From Paraburkholderia sejongensis (GTDB taxonomy: Bacteria; Pseudomonadota; Gammaproteobacteria; Burkholderiales; Burkholderiaceae), in NCBI RefSeq assembly GCF_020880815.1, contig NZ_JAJITD010000006.1, forward strand, positions 62,001-126,000: 64,000 bases of DNA, in the 5' to 3' direction. Position numbers and translations under genes: made by a program. Below are positions 38,405-46,341 of the stretch, piece by piece; the first letter of the stretch is position 1, and each line of letters starts with the position of its first letter. The notes under the pieces were generated by a model that was not told where the DNA came from, did not search any database, and worked only from the letters and a program-made list of their open reading frames with translations.

Positions 38405-39571
38405 TCAGCGCGAGGCGGCGCCGCGCAGCGGCATCCAGACGCCGCCCGCTCGCGACGATGCAAGCGCGGTGTGAACGAAGCGCATGCCGTCGAGGCCGTC
38501 GTCTATCGTCGGGAACGCGGGCACGTGCTGCGTGCGATCCGTGCCATGGGTGCGACGCGATCGGATCGCGGCCGCGAAATCGGTGTAAAGGTTTGCGAAG
38601 GCTTCCAGATAGCCTTCGGGATGACCCATCGGCACGCGCGTCGACACCGCAGCCGCGCGGCGCAGATTCGAAGCGCCACGGCGAAGCACTCGCGGGCTGT
38701 CGCCAAGAGGCGTGAACCACAGTTCGTCCGGCTGCTCCTGACGCCACGTGATGCCGCCGCGCGAACCGTACACGCCCAGTTCGAGGTTGTTCGCATTGCC
38801 CGGCGCGGTCTGGCTTGCCCACAACATGCCGCGTGCGCCGTTCGCGTAGCGCAGCAGAACCTGAGCGTTGTCGTCGAGACGGCGGCCGGGCACGACGCTC
38901 GCGAGGTCCGCTAGCAGCGCCTGCGGTTCAAGTCCCGACACGAAACGCGCGAGGTGATACGCGTGCGTCCCGATATCGGCGATGCAGCCGCCCTCGCCGG
39001 CTTGTGACGGATCGCTGCGCCATGCGGCCTGGCGATTACCGGCCGTCTCGATCGGCGCGCTCAGCCAGTCCTGCGCATAGCGCACCTGCACCGCACGGAT
39101 CTCGCCGAGTTCGCCCGCCGCGACCAGCTCGCGTGCTTCCCGCACGAGCGGGAAGCCGCAATAGGTGTAAGTCACGCAGAAAAGACTTCCGGCGTCGCGC
39201 GCCAGATTGGCGAGTTCGATCGCCTCGTCGAAGGTGGCGGCAAGCGGCTTGTCGCACAACACGTGCAAGCCGCGTTCGAGACAGTCTCGCGCGACCCGCG
39301 CATGCAGGTGATTCGGCGTGACGATCGCGACCGCTTCGATGCCGTCCTGGAGCGCACGCTCGGCCTCGAGCATCGCCTGCCAATTCGGGTATGCACGCGC
39401 AGCCTCGATGCCCAGCGCCATGCCCGCTGCGCGAGAGCGGTCAGCGTCGGATGCGAACGCGCCCGCGACGAGCCGGTATTCGCCGTCGAGCCGCGCGGCA
39501 ACGCGATGGACCGCGCCAATAAACGCCCCCTCTCCGCCACCCACCATCCCAAGCCGGATGCTTTGCTTCAT
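38405..39571 (-). CDS. Gfo/Idh/MocA family NAD(P)-dependent sugar oxidoreductase
   Basis: 388 residues. N-terminal Rossmann motif GMVGGGEGAFIG, the family's CDKPLA catalytic-loop lysine, and a long C-terminal alpha/beta domain ending in AFPTIDDGLDGMRFV. The family oxidises sugar or inositol hydroxyls, often to 3-keto sugars; in the puerarin system the DgpA enzyme of this family performs the 3-oxidation before C-C cleavage. It is paired with a TIM-barrel isomerase-like gene 39 bases upstream. It could be the glycoside oxidase, or could process the released keto sugar. Confidence 0.88.
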   Translation of the reverse strand: MKQSIRLGMVGGGEGAFIGAVHRVAARLDGEYRLVAGAFASDADRSRAAGMALGIEAARAYPNWQAMLEAERALQDGIEAVAIVTPNHLHARVARDCLERGLHVLCDKPLAATFDEAIELANLARDAGSLFCVTYTYCGFPLVREARELVAAGELGEIRAVQVRYAQDWLSAPIETAGNRQAAWRSDPSQAGEGGCIADIGTHAYHLARFVSGLEPQALLADLASVVPGRRLDDNAQVLLRYANGARGMLWASQTAPGNANNLELGVYGSRGGITWRQEQPDELWFTPLGDSPRVLRRGASNLRRAAAVSTRVPMGHPEGYLEAFANLYTDFAAAIRSRRTHGTDRTQHVPAFPTIDDGLDGMRFVHTALASSRAGGVWMPLRGAASR

Positions 39572-39610
39572 GTTTCTGTTCCTTTTGACTTCGCGACTGA
39601 TCTGGCCGCT

Positions 39611-40666
39611 TCAATCGAGACCGAGCAGCCGCCGATTCGCAGCCTCGTCCACGCCGGATGCCGCGAAATCGTCGAACGCGCGCTGCGTAACCTGGATGAT
39701 GTGATCGGCGATGAACCGCACGCCTTCGCGCGCACCCACTGTCGCGTCCTTCAACGCGCATTCCCACTCGAGCACCGCCCAGCCCGCGAAGTCGTATTGC
39801 GCGAACTTCGAGAAAATCGACCGGAAATCGATCTGGCCGTCACCGAGTGAACGAAAGCGCCCCGCGCGTTCGAGCCAGCCGCCGTAACCGCCGTACACGC
39901 CTTGCCGACCATCCGGACGAAACTCTGCGTCCTTCACGTGAAAAGCCTTGATGCGTTCGTGGTAGATGTCGATGAACCGTAGGTAGTCCATCTGCTGCAG
40001 GTGAAGATGGCTCGGGTCGTACAGCAGGTTCGCGCGCGGGTGGCCGCCGAGTGCGTTGAGAAAGCGTTCAAAGCTCACGCCGTCGTGCAGGTCCTCGCCC
40101 GGATGAATTTCGAAGCAGACATCCACGCCTACTGCGTCGAAGGCGTCGAGGATCGGCTTCCAGCGTCGCGCGAGTTCGTCGAACGCCGTGTCGACGAGCC
40201 CTGCCGGCCGCTGCGGCCACGGGTACAGGAAGGGCCACGCGAGCGCGCCCGAAAAGGTCGCGTGCGCGGCAAGGCCCAGGCGTCGGCTAGCTTGCGCGGC
40301 GAGCATCAGCTGCTCCACCGCCCACCGCTGACGCTCGCGAGGCCGGCCGCGCAACGCGGGTGGACAGAATCCGTCGAACGCGGCGTCGTAACACGGATGC
40401 ACGGCGACGAGCTGGCCTTGCAGATGAGTCGACAACTCCGTCACGGCAAGGCCGTGCCCGGCGAGCGTGCCGCGCACTTCGTCCGCGTAGGTCTGGCTGG
40501 TTGCCGCGCGCTCCAGGTCGATCAGACGCGTGTCCCAGCTCGGAATCTGCACGCCCTTGTAGCCGAGACTGGACGCCCACTGCGCAATAGCCGCGAGCGA
40601 GTTGAACGGAGCGTCATCGCCCGCGAACTGCGCGAGAAAAATGGCGGGGCCTTGTATCGTCTTCAT
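39611..40666 (-). CDS. Sugar phosphate isomerase/epimerase-like TIM-barrel protein
   Basis: 351 residues with an AP endonuclease 2/xylose isomerase-like TIM barrel. Metal ligands are seen in FEIHPGED (Glu), LLYDPSHL (Asp), AFHVKDAEF (His) and VLEWECA (Glu). Proteins of this group isomerise, epimerise, dehydrate or hydrate keto sugars and are typically paired with Gfo/Idh/MocA dehydrogenases, as here. It is a different subfamily from the deglycosidase alpha subunit at 46342-47346. A role in converting the sugar enone released by C-C deglycosylation is plausible. Start ATG 40666. Confidence 0.85.
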   Translation of the reverse strand: MKTIQGPAIFLAQFAGDDAPFNSLAAIAQWASSLGYKGVQIPSWDTRLIDLERAATSQTYADEVRGTLAGHGLAVTELSTHLQGQLVAVHPCYDAAFDGFCPPALRGRPRERQRWAVEQLMLAAQASRRLGLAAHATFSGALAWPFLYPWPQRPAGLVDTAFDELARRWKPILDAFDAVGVDVCFEIHPGEDLHDGVSFERFLNALGGHPRANLLYDPSHLHLQQMDYLRFIDIYHERIKAFHVKDAEFRPDGRQGVYGGYGGWLERAGRFRSLGDGQIDFRSIFSKFAQYDFAGWAVLEWECALKDATVGAREGVRFIADHIIQVTQRAFDDFAASGVDEAANRRLLGLD

Positions 40667-40700
40667 GTCGTGCCGATGCCTCATTCGATTGCGTGCAAGA

Positions 40701-41024
40701 TCAATCCACAGCCGGGCGCTTCGCGCTCAGCGGCCCGATTGCCCGCGTATCGCGTGCCTGTTTTGCGGGGTTGCCTTGCGGACTGTCCTTTTTCACGCCC
40801 GGCGGAGGCGGCGGCTGGTCGATGCGCGACGGCGGAGGCGGCCCACGTCGAACGATGCGGCACTTCTCCTCGTAGTGGTCCTTCTTCCAGACATGGCGGC
40901 ACACGCGTTTAACCTGTTCGGCTGAACTCGCCGCGCTGGCGGGTGCAACGGCACTGTCTGCCGCGTGCGCGGCGTTCATCGCGACAGCAAGAAGGAATGC
41001 ACTAAGTGGCATGCGAACGGACAT
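40701..41024 (-). CDS. Small exported proline-rich protein
   Basis: 107 residues. A signal peptide (MSVRMPLSAFLLAVAMNAAHA, cleavage after AHA) and GGAG ribosome-binding site support ATG 41024. The mature protein has two cysteines in KRVCRHVWKKDHYEEKCRIV, which could form a disulfide, then a Pro-rich tail (RRGPPPPSRIDQPPPPPG). No known family recognised. It is the second gene of the operon, 19 bases behind the porin, and so is probably periplasmic and linked to uptake or to the porin. Confidence 0.6.
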   Translation of the reverse strand: MSVRMPLSAFLLAVAMNAAHAADSAVAPASAASSAEQVKRVCRHVWKKDHYEEKCRIVRRGPPPPSRIDQPPPPPGVKKDSPQGNPAKQARDTRAIGPLSAKRPAVD

Positions 41025-41043
41025 GGTCTGTGTCTCCTGATCG

Positions 41044-42141
41044 TTAGAAGCGATGCGTGATGCCGATGCGCGCCACGGTTTGCGTCGCGGTTGACGAACT
41101 CGCCATCGTGTAATTGACTTCAGCGGTCGCGCCATCGCCGCTCGCGCGCTGCCAGACCGCCGTCGCGTACACGTCGGTGCGCCGGGACAGCGCGTAGAAA
41201 ATGCCCGCGCCGATCTGGTTCGCGTGGTAACTCTTCTGCGCGGTGTTGGCCCAGTCGTAGTGGTAGTTCAATGAGAAAGTCGTCGCCTGCGTCAGCGGAT
41301 ACTGCAAGCCGCCGCCGATCACCTGCACGCCGGTGCCGAGCGCGGTGTTGCGCGTGTTCGTATAGATCGCGTCGACCAACGCGGCGCCAACGGCCATGCG
41401 GCCGCCGACACCCCAGTTGCGGATCGCCTGGCCGTTCTGCACGATGTCCGCCGAACGCGTGAACGTATAGGCGGCGTCGAGTTGCAACGGACCGCGGCTG
41501 TAGTCGAGACCGAAGCTGTGGGTGTCGCCCCGGCCCATGTGACCGGCCACGTTGCCGAACGCGTACATCGCGCCGACGCTCAGACCGTTGATGGTCGGCG
41601 AGCGATAGCTGACCGCGTTATTGAAGACATACCAGCCCGCCTGGCCATTGAAGTCCATCGAACCGAACTTCAGGCCCAGGCTATTGAACGGGCCGGCCGA
41701 CGTGTAGTACGGCGGTGCCGAGTAAAGTTGCGGACCCCACCGTGCGATCGTGAGCGACATGAACATGAAGTCGTTCAACTGACCGGCAGTCAACGTACCC
41801 CACGTGTCGTTGGTCAAGCCTATCGAAGGACCGAAACCGTAGTTCGCGCCGGTCGCCGTGTTGAACGTGTTGCTGAGATCAAAGAAGACCTTCGTGCCTG
41901 CGCCTATGTCCTCTGTGCCCTTGATGCCCCATGCACTCTTCCACATGATGTTCGGCTGCATTTCGATCAGCCTGCCGCCCCCCGCGTTCGAGATATACGT
42001 GATGCCGGTGTCCAACGTGCCGTACAGCGTGACCTGCTGCGCGCCCACGCCGGGCCCCACAAGACACAGCCCTAACGGGATGCCCCACCTGACCCATCGT
42101 TTCTGCACCGGTCGCGCGTGCCGCTCGCATTTGCGATTCAT
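41044..42141 (-). CDS. Outer-membrane porin, Burkholderia general porin family
   Basis: 365 residues. Signal peptide near the N-terminus ends in GVGAQQ; the mature start VTLYGTLDTGITYIS and C-terminal GITHRF with terminal Phe are hallmarks of OmpC-like porins of Burkholderiales (16-stranded barrel). First gene of the 11-gene operon, which suggests a substrate-inducible uptake channel for a bulky hydrophilic compound such as a glycoside. Divergent from the first NodD-like regulator. Confidence 0.9.
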   Translation of the reverse strand: MNRKCERHARPVQKRWVRWGIPLGLCLVGPGVGAQQVTLYGTLDTGITYISNAGGGRLIEMQPNIMWKSAWGIKGTEDIGAGTKVFFDLSNTFNTATGANYGFGPSIGLTNDTWGTLTAGQLNDFMFMSLTIARWGPQLYSAPPYYTSAGPFNSLGLKFGSMDFNGQAGWYVFNNAVSYRSPTINGLSVGAMYAFGNVAGHMGRGDTHSFGLDYSRGPLQLDAAYTFTRSADIVQNGQAIRNWGVGGRMAVGAALVDAIYTNTRNTALGTGVQVIGGGLQYPLTQATTFSLNYHYDWANTAQKSYHANQIGAGIFYALSRRTDVYATAVWQRASGDGATAEVNYTMASSSTATQTVARIGITHRF

Positions 42142-42481
42142 CGTTGTCGTCTCCTGACCTGCCTGTGCATCGTTGTCTTCAGGCTCGCTGGCGGCGAGCC
42201 CTGCTTGCTCTGCGTGCGCGCCGGTTCAGCGCGTGAGGAGGATTATCGGGAGACCCGCGAGCGTCGAAAAATGATAAATATCGCCAAGCCTCTATTGATT
42301 TTCATGATGGCTCGCGAAACACGCTGCAATGCCGGTGGTTGCGGCTCTCCGGCTGCTTCAGGTCGTCCACTCCTGGGGAAACTACCAACAACACGAGCGC
42401 ACTATTGTTCCGCACAATCCATCCCGCGCCCGTGGTGCACGTCATCTTGCGCAGAATCCACCCGCACCGGGAAATCACCGT
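42142..42481. promoter_or_regulatory. Divergent regulatory region between porin operon and NodD-like regulators
   Basis: 340 bases without a gene that must contain the promoter of the large minus-strand operon and of the plus-strand regulators. An AT-rich core at 42268-42312 holds GATAAATATC (an inverted GATA/TATC repeat, 42273-42282) followed by AAGCCTC. The same AATATC and AGCCTC elements occur, with wider spacing, upstream of the deglycosidase operon (47420-47445, minus strand). Exact promoter elements are not clear. Confidence 0.5.
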
Positions 42482-43408
42482 ATGCGTCTGAAAGGCCTCG
42501 ATCTGAATCTGCTCGTCGTGCTCGACGCGCTGCTCGCCGAGCGCAGCGTGTCGCGCGCGGCGCAGCGCATCGGCCTCCAACAATCGGCGGTCAGCTCCGC
42601 GCTGGGCCGCCTGCGCGAGCATTTCGACGACCCGCTGCTCGAGTGGCGCAATCGCCAGATGACGCCGACCACGCTCGGCTATGAACTTCAACCGGCGCTG
42701 CGCACGCTGCTCCAGCGCGCGGATGTGATTGCCAATGCAACCCAGGCCTTCATACCCGCAGAAGCACAGCAGGAATTCGTCCTGCTGTGTTCCGACTACG
42801 TCGCGCAGGCTTTCATGCCGCGCGTCATTGCGAGACTCATGCACGAGGCGCCGCGGGTATCGCTGTCGCTGCGTCCGCTAATGAGTCTGCTGCCTCGCTC
42901 GCGCAATCTGATGGGCGACGAGCTTGAGCGCCGCGGTGCGCATCTGACTATCGCGCCGAAGGAATTTATCTCCGCGAACCGACCGTCGGTCGATCTGTTT
43001 CACGAGACTTTCACGTGCATCGTGGCGCGCGAGAACGCGCTTGTCGGTAAAGAACTCAGTACGACGCAGTACTCGACGCTGCCGCATGTCATCGCAACCT
43101 TCATGGACTCGGCCGCAAACACAGTCGAAGGACGCCGTCTCGAACGCGCGGGAGTCGCGCGCAAGGTGGATGTGATCGTGCCGAACTTTCTGCTCGTCCC
43201 TGAGTTCGTGATGGCCACGGACCGCATCGGCACCGTGCCGTCGCGCCTCGCTAACGCATGGACCCGCACTATGCCGCTACGTGTGGTTCCCGCGCCGTTC
43301 CCCGCGATCGACGTTCGCGAGACGTTGCAAATCAGCCCGGCGCATGCGGGCGATCCTGCAGTGGAATGGATAAGCAGCCTTATCATCGAATGCGCGCAGG
43401 ACTTTTGA
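42482..43408 (+). CDS. LysR family regulator, NodD-like (1)
   Basis: 308 residues from ATG 42482. The N-terminal MRLKGLDLNLLVVLDALLAE and helix-turn-helix SVSRAAQRIGLQQSAVSSAL are of the NodD/NahR subgroup of LysR proteins. The C-terminal effector domain keeps NodD-type blocks (DRIGTVPSRLANAWTRTMPL). NodD and related FdeR proteins respond to flavonoids, NahR to salicylate. Divergent from the porin-led operon and followed 13 bases later by a second NodD-like gene. The ligand is inferred only from subgroup and context. Confidence 0.85.
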   Translation: MRLKGLDLNLLVVLDALLAERSVSRAAQRIGLQQSAVSSALGRLREHFDDPLLEWRNRQMTPTTLGYELQPALRTLLQRADVIANATQAFIPAEAQQEFVLLCSDYVAQAFMPRVIARLMHEAPRVSLSLRPLMSLLPRSRNLMGDELERRGAHLTIAPKEFISANRPSVDLFHETFTCIVARENALVGKELSTTQYSTLPHVIATFMDSAANTVEGRRLERAGVARKVDVIVPNFLLVPEFVMATDRIGTVPSRLANAWTRTMPLRVVPAPFPAIDVRETLQISPAHAGDPAVEWISSLIIECAQDF

Positions 43409-43421
43409 AGGGGCCCACGTC

Positions 43422-44354
43422 ATGCGTTATCGTTCGATCGATCTGAATCTGCTCGTTGTGCTGGACGCTCTATTGGACGACCCAAGCGTCACTCGCGTTG
43501 CCGACCGGCTCAACGTCGGTCAACCGGCGATCAGTGCGATGCTGGCCAAGCTGCGCGAACACTTCGGCGATCCCCTGCTCGTTCAGGCAGGGCGCAAGCT
43601 GACGCTGAGTCCCGTCGGGCTCGAGCTCAAACCGGCCGTTCATGCGTGGCTCGAGCGGGCCCGCGCACTAACGGCGGTCAAGCCCGGCTTCGATCCGGCC
43701 TGCGCGGAGCGGCGCTTTTCGATCGCCTGCTCGGAGATCGTCGCGGGATTTCTGCTTCCCCTCGTCAGCATGCGGCTCGCCGCCGAAGCGCCCGGTATCA
43801 GTCTCGACCTTCGCAACTTCAGCGCGTTCCGTGCCGCGCGGCCACCCGCCGTCGAAGCGCTCGAACGTCACGGCGTCGATTTCGTCGTGTTGCCATCGCT
43901 CTTCATGTCGGCGGAGCATCCGCGCCGCCCGTTGCTCACCGCGCATTACCGGTGCCTCGTCTGGCGTCGAAACCGCGCGGCGTTGCCGCTGCTGGACGAA
44001 GAGACCTTCTACTCGCTGCCGCACATCGTGCCGACCCTGCTCGACGGCAGCGTGGCGTCGATCGAATCCGACGATGCGTTGATTCACCGCGCTCAACGCG
44101 AACGAGTCGTGCGCACCGAACATCTGCTTGCGATTCCTTTCGCGCTGCGGGGCACGCCGTTGATCGCGACGTTGCCGTCGTTCGTCGCCGAACGGTTCGC
44201 GGCGCGCGACACCGAGTTGCGACTCGTCGATTGTCCGATTCCATTGCCGCCGCTGACCGAAGTCGTGCAATGGCAGCAGGCGCGCGACAACGACCCCGCT
44301 TACGTGTGGTTCAAGGACGTGCTGCTCGATTGCGCCCGCTGCGTGAAGGCCTGA
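43422..44354 (+). CDS. LysR family regulator, NodD-like (2)
   Basis: 310 residues. The start MRYRSIDLNLLVVLDALLDD closely resembles the preceding regulator, and the C-terminus LPPLTEVVQWQQARDNDPAY and VWFKDVLLDC is strikingly like NodD. The two regulators are similar in the DNA-binding part but clearly diverged in the ligand domain, so they probably see different inducers or act on different operons (the 11-gene operon to the left, the deglycosidase operon to the right). Co-transcribed with the first regulator. Confidence 0.85.
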   Translation: MRYRSIDLNLLVVLDALLDDPSVTRVADRLNVGQPAISAMLAKLREHFGDPLLVQAGRKLTLSPVGLELKPAVHAWLERARALTAVKPGFDPACAERRFSIACSEIVAGFLLPLVSMRLAAEAPGISLDLRNFSAFRAARPPAVEALERHGVDFVVLPSLFMSAEHPRRPLLTAHYRCLVWRRNRAALPLLDEETFYSLPHIVPTLLDGSVASIESDDALIHRAQRERVVRTEHLLAIPFALRGTPLIATLPSFVAERFAARDTELRLVDCPIPLPPLTEVVQWQQARDNDPAYVWFKDVLLDCARCVKA

Positions 44355-44404
44355 AAAGCCGACTGCTACCGGGGCGCGGCAACCCCGCCTGTGAACGCAC
44401 AACG

Positions 44405-44437
44405 AAAAAAGCCATGCCGGTCCAGCCGGCATGGCTT
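44405..44437 (-). terminator. Rho-independent terminator of the MFS/deglycosidase operon
   Basis: Perfect 12-base stem AAGCCATGCCGG / CCGGCATGGCTT with loop TCCAG; on the minus strand it is followed by TTTTTT. It lies 37 bases past the MFS stop and between convergent genes, so it may serve both directions, but the T run favours the minus strand. Confidence 0.9.
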
Positions 44438-44473
44438 CCCTCTTCGTTGCGCGAGTCGCGCGCGATTTCGCCG

Positions 44474-45685
44474 TTACTGGCCGAGCGTCGTCTTCGGCAG
44501 GGCTCCCCAGCCTTCGCGGCGCGCGCGCGGCACTGCTGCCACGACCAGCACCGCGCACACCGCGAGACTGAGCGCGCCCAGCCAGCCGAGCGACACGCCG
44601 ATGCTGCCCGCCGCCTTCATGGCGCCGATCGCGATCGGCGCACTGATGAATTGGCCAAGGAAGAAGCTGCACATCCAGATGCCTGTGCCGCGCCCACGCA
44701 ATTCGAACGGTAGACGCTGAAGCGCCATGGTCAGAAGCACAGGCAGCACGAAGCCGCCGCCAAACTGATGGATCGAAGCCGCGACGACGTCCATCGTCGG
44801 GTCAGAGGTCCGGCCGAGAGCGATCAGGCCCACGCCCATCAGCAGAAACGGCAGGCACACGATAACGTCGAGACGGATGCGCAACGCCGCGCGCCGGAAC
44901 AGAAACGCGCCGACCGGAATGGCGATGCTGGCGATCGAGATCAGCACACCGATGCTCGCCGGAGAAGTCACACCATGACTTGCAAGCACCGCGCCCATCT
45001 GCACGGGAATCAGATAAAACAGCAGCGAGCCGATGACCGTCAACACACCGTTGCCAAGCAGGCTGCCCCACGGAAAGGGCACTGCGTGCGCGGCTTCGCG
45101 TTCGCGCGGCGCAGGCTCCCAGGTCCACAACAGCGTGGCGGCGAAAAGCACCAGACTCAGCGCGTACATCGAGAACGGAATGCGCCAGTTGTCACGCCCG
45201 AGCACGCCGCCGAGCATGACGAACGCGATGCCCGACACCGACGCGATGCCCGACTGCGCGGACAGCCATTTAACGCGCTCGGAGCCGGTGAAGTAATCGC
45301 CCAGCAAGGTGGTACTGCAGACCATGATCACAGCCTCTGCAATACCGACACCCACCCGGCTGATGAGAATCTGCGGCAGCGTCTGCAGATAGAGCGGCGC
45401 GGTGCCGCACAGCACGTAGAACAGCAGGGCGATCAGATACGCGCGGCGGCGACCGATGCGGTCCGCGGCGACGCCGACGATGGGGGCGAGTAGCGCGACG
45501 CACAGCGATGGTACGGTGAGCGCCATTGGCACCAGAAAATCGACGCCGGGCGTCGCGGCGAATTCGGCGTGCAGACTCGGCAACAACGGCGCCATTACGA
45601 CCGCGCCCATCACCGACATGGTCGATGCCACGCTGAGTACCAGGCCTTGCGCCCTACCGGCCTGGCGTTGAACTCCATGTTTCAT
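44474..45685 (-). CDS. MFS transporter
   Basis: 403 residues with about 12 hydrophobic helices and the MFS loop motif GVAADRIGRRRAYL between helices 2 and 3. Located on the same strand 220 bases after the deglycosidase beta-subunit gene and ending at a strong terminator. Probably the inner-membrane importer for the glycoside or exporter of a product of this locus. Substrate not identifiable from sequence; resembles aromatic-acid or drug-proton families only loosely. Confidence 0.85.
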   Translation of the reverse strand: MKHGVQRQAGRAQGLVLSVASTMSVMGAVVMAPLLPSLHAEFAATPGVDFLVPMALTVPSLCVALLAPIVGVAADRIGRRRAYLIALLFYVLCGTAPLYLQTLPQILISRVGVGIAEAVIMVCSTTLLGDYFTGSERVKWLSAQSGIASVSGIAFVMLGGVLGRDNWRIPFSMYALSLVLFAATLLWTWEPAPREREAAHAVPFPWGSLLGNGVLTVIGSLLFYLIPVQMGAVLASHGVTSPASIGVLISIASIAIPVGAFLFRRAALRIRLDVIVCLPFLLMGVGLIALGRTSDPTMDVVAASIHQFGGGFVLPVLLTMALQRLPFELRGRGTGIWMCSFFLGQFISAPIAIGAMKAAGSIGVSLGWLGALSLAVCAVLVVAAVPRARREGWGALPKTTLGQ

Positions 45686-45905
45686 TCGCGTCTCCTTCCA
45701 GCCGCTCGATCGGCTTTTTCCTGGGTTCGTTGCGGCCGACGCGCTTCAGGTCGCGCCGGCGCCCGGACGGATGGGGAGTCTGCGCACCCCTGCCCGCCCC
45801 TCAAATGCGTGACCGCGATACGACGCGCGCACGCATGCTACCAGCAATTGGGCAGCACGCCGCGGACCGACGTATCCGCCACGGCTTGTCGACGTTACGC
45901 TGGCT

Positions 45906-46295
45906 TTACTGCGCCGCGAGGCGCTTGCGGTCCTTGCCGACAAGCGTGAACGGAAGGTACGAAATCCGCAGATGTTGCTCGATCTGCACTTCGTGCTCGC
46001 CGGTGGTCGGCGGCAGCGCGCCTTCCACGTCGAGTCGCGCGACTTCACCGAAACCCCAGCGCGCATCATGGACGGCGCCTAGCTCCGCTACCGGGAAGCG
46101 GCCGGCGGCGACGCTCAGCGTCATGCGTTCGCGCGCGATCGGCTCGCCGTCGATCGTCAAAGCGAGTTGCTCGACCATCGAGAGGCCGAGCGCGCGGTAA
46201 TAAGGCAGCCGCACGTCGACCGAAAAGCCTTTCGGCTCGCCGTCCTCGACGCGCTGGCGCAGACTGTTTTCACAGATGATGTATTTGTCGAACAT
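45906..46295 (-). CDS. C-glycoside deglycosidase beta subunit (DUF6379/CGDB-like)
   Basis: 129 residues from ATG 46295 (MFDKYIICENSLRQR). It carries the family's characteristic blocks: GFSVDVRLPYYRALGLSMVE, a LTIDGEPI turn, RWGFGEVARL and a C-terminal QHLRISYLPF. Small proteins of this type form the beta subunit of C-glycoside deglycosidases (DgpB, CarC/CGD beta), which with the TIM-barrel alpha subunit cleave the C-C bond between a 3-keto sugar and an aromatic ring. It lies 46 bases after the alpha-subunit gene, as in characterised systems. Assignment is from recalled family motifs, not from a search. Confidence 0.82.
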   Translation of the reverse strand: MFDKYIICENSLRQRVEDGEPKGFSVDVRLPYYRALGLSMVEQLALTIDGEPIARERMTLSVAAGRFPVAELGAVHDARWGFGEVARLDVEGALPPTTGEHEVQIEQHLRISYLPFTLVGKDRKRLAAQ

Positions 46296-46341
46296 GTCGT
46301 GTTGTCTCCGCGTTGCGTTGTGCGTTGGCGTTCTACTTCGG

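Noticed and set aside
36289..38715. An 808-codon plus-strand frame
   Set aside because: Antisense to the VOC dioxygenase and hydrolase genes; composition of a mirror frame.
42482..44354. NodD-like regulators taken as evidence of a nodulation locus
   Set aside because: No nodABC, nod box or nif genes are visible; the neighbours are catabolic.
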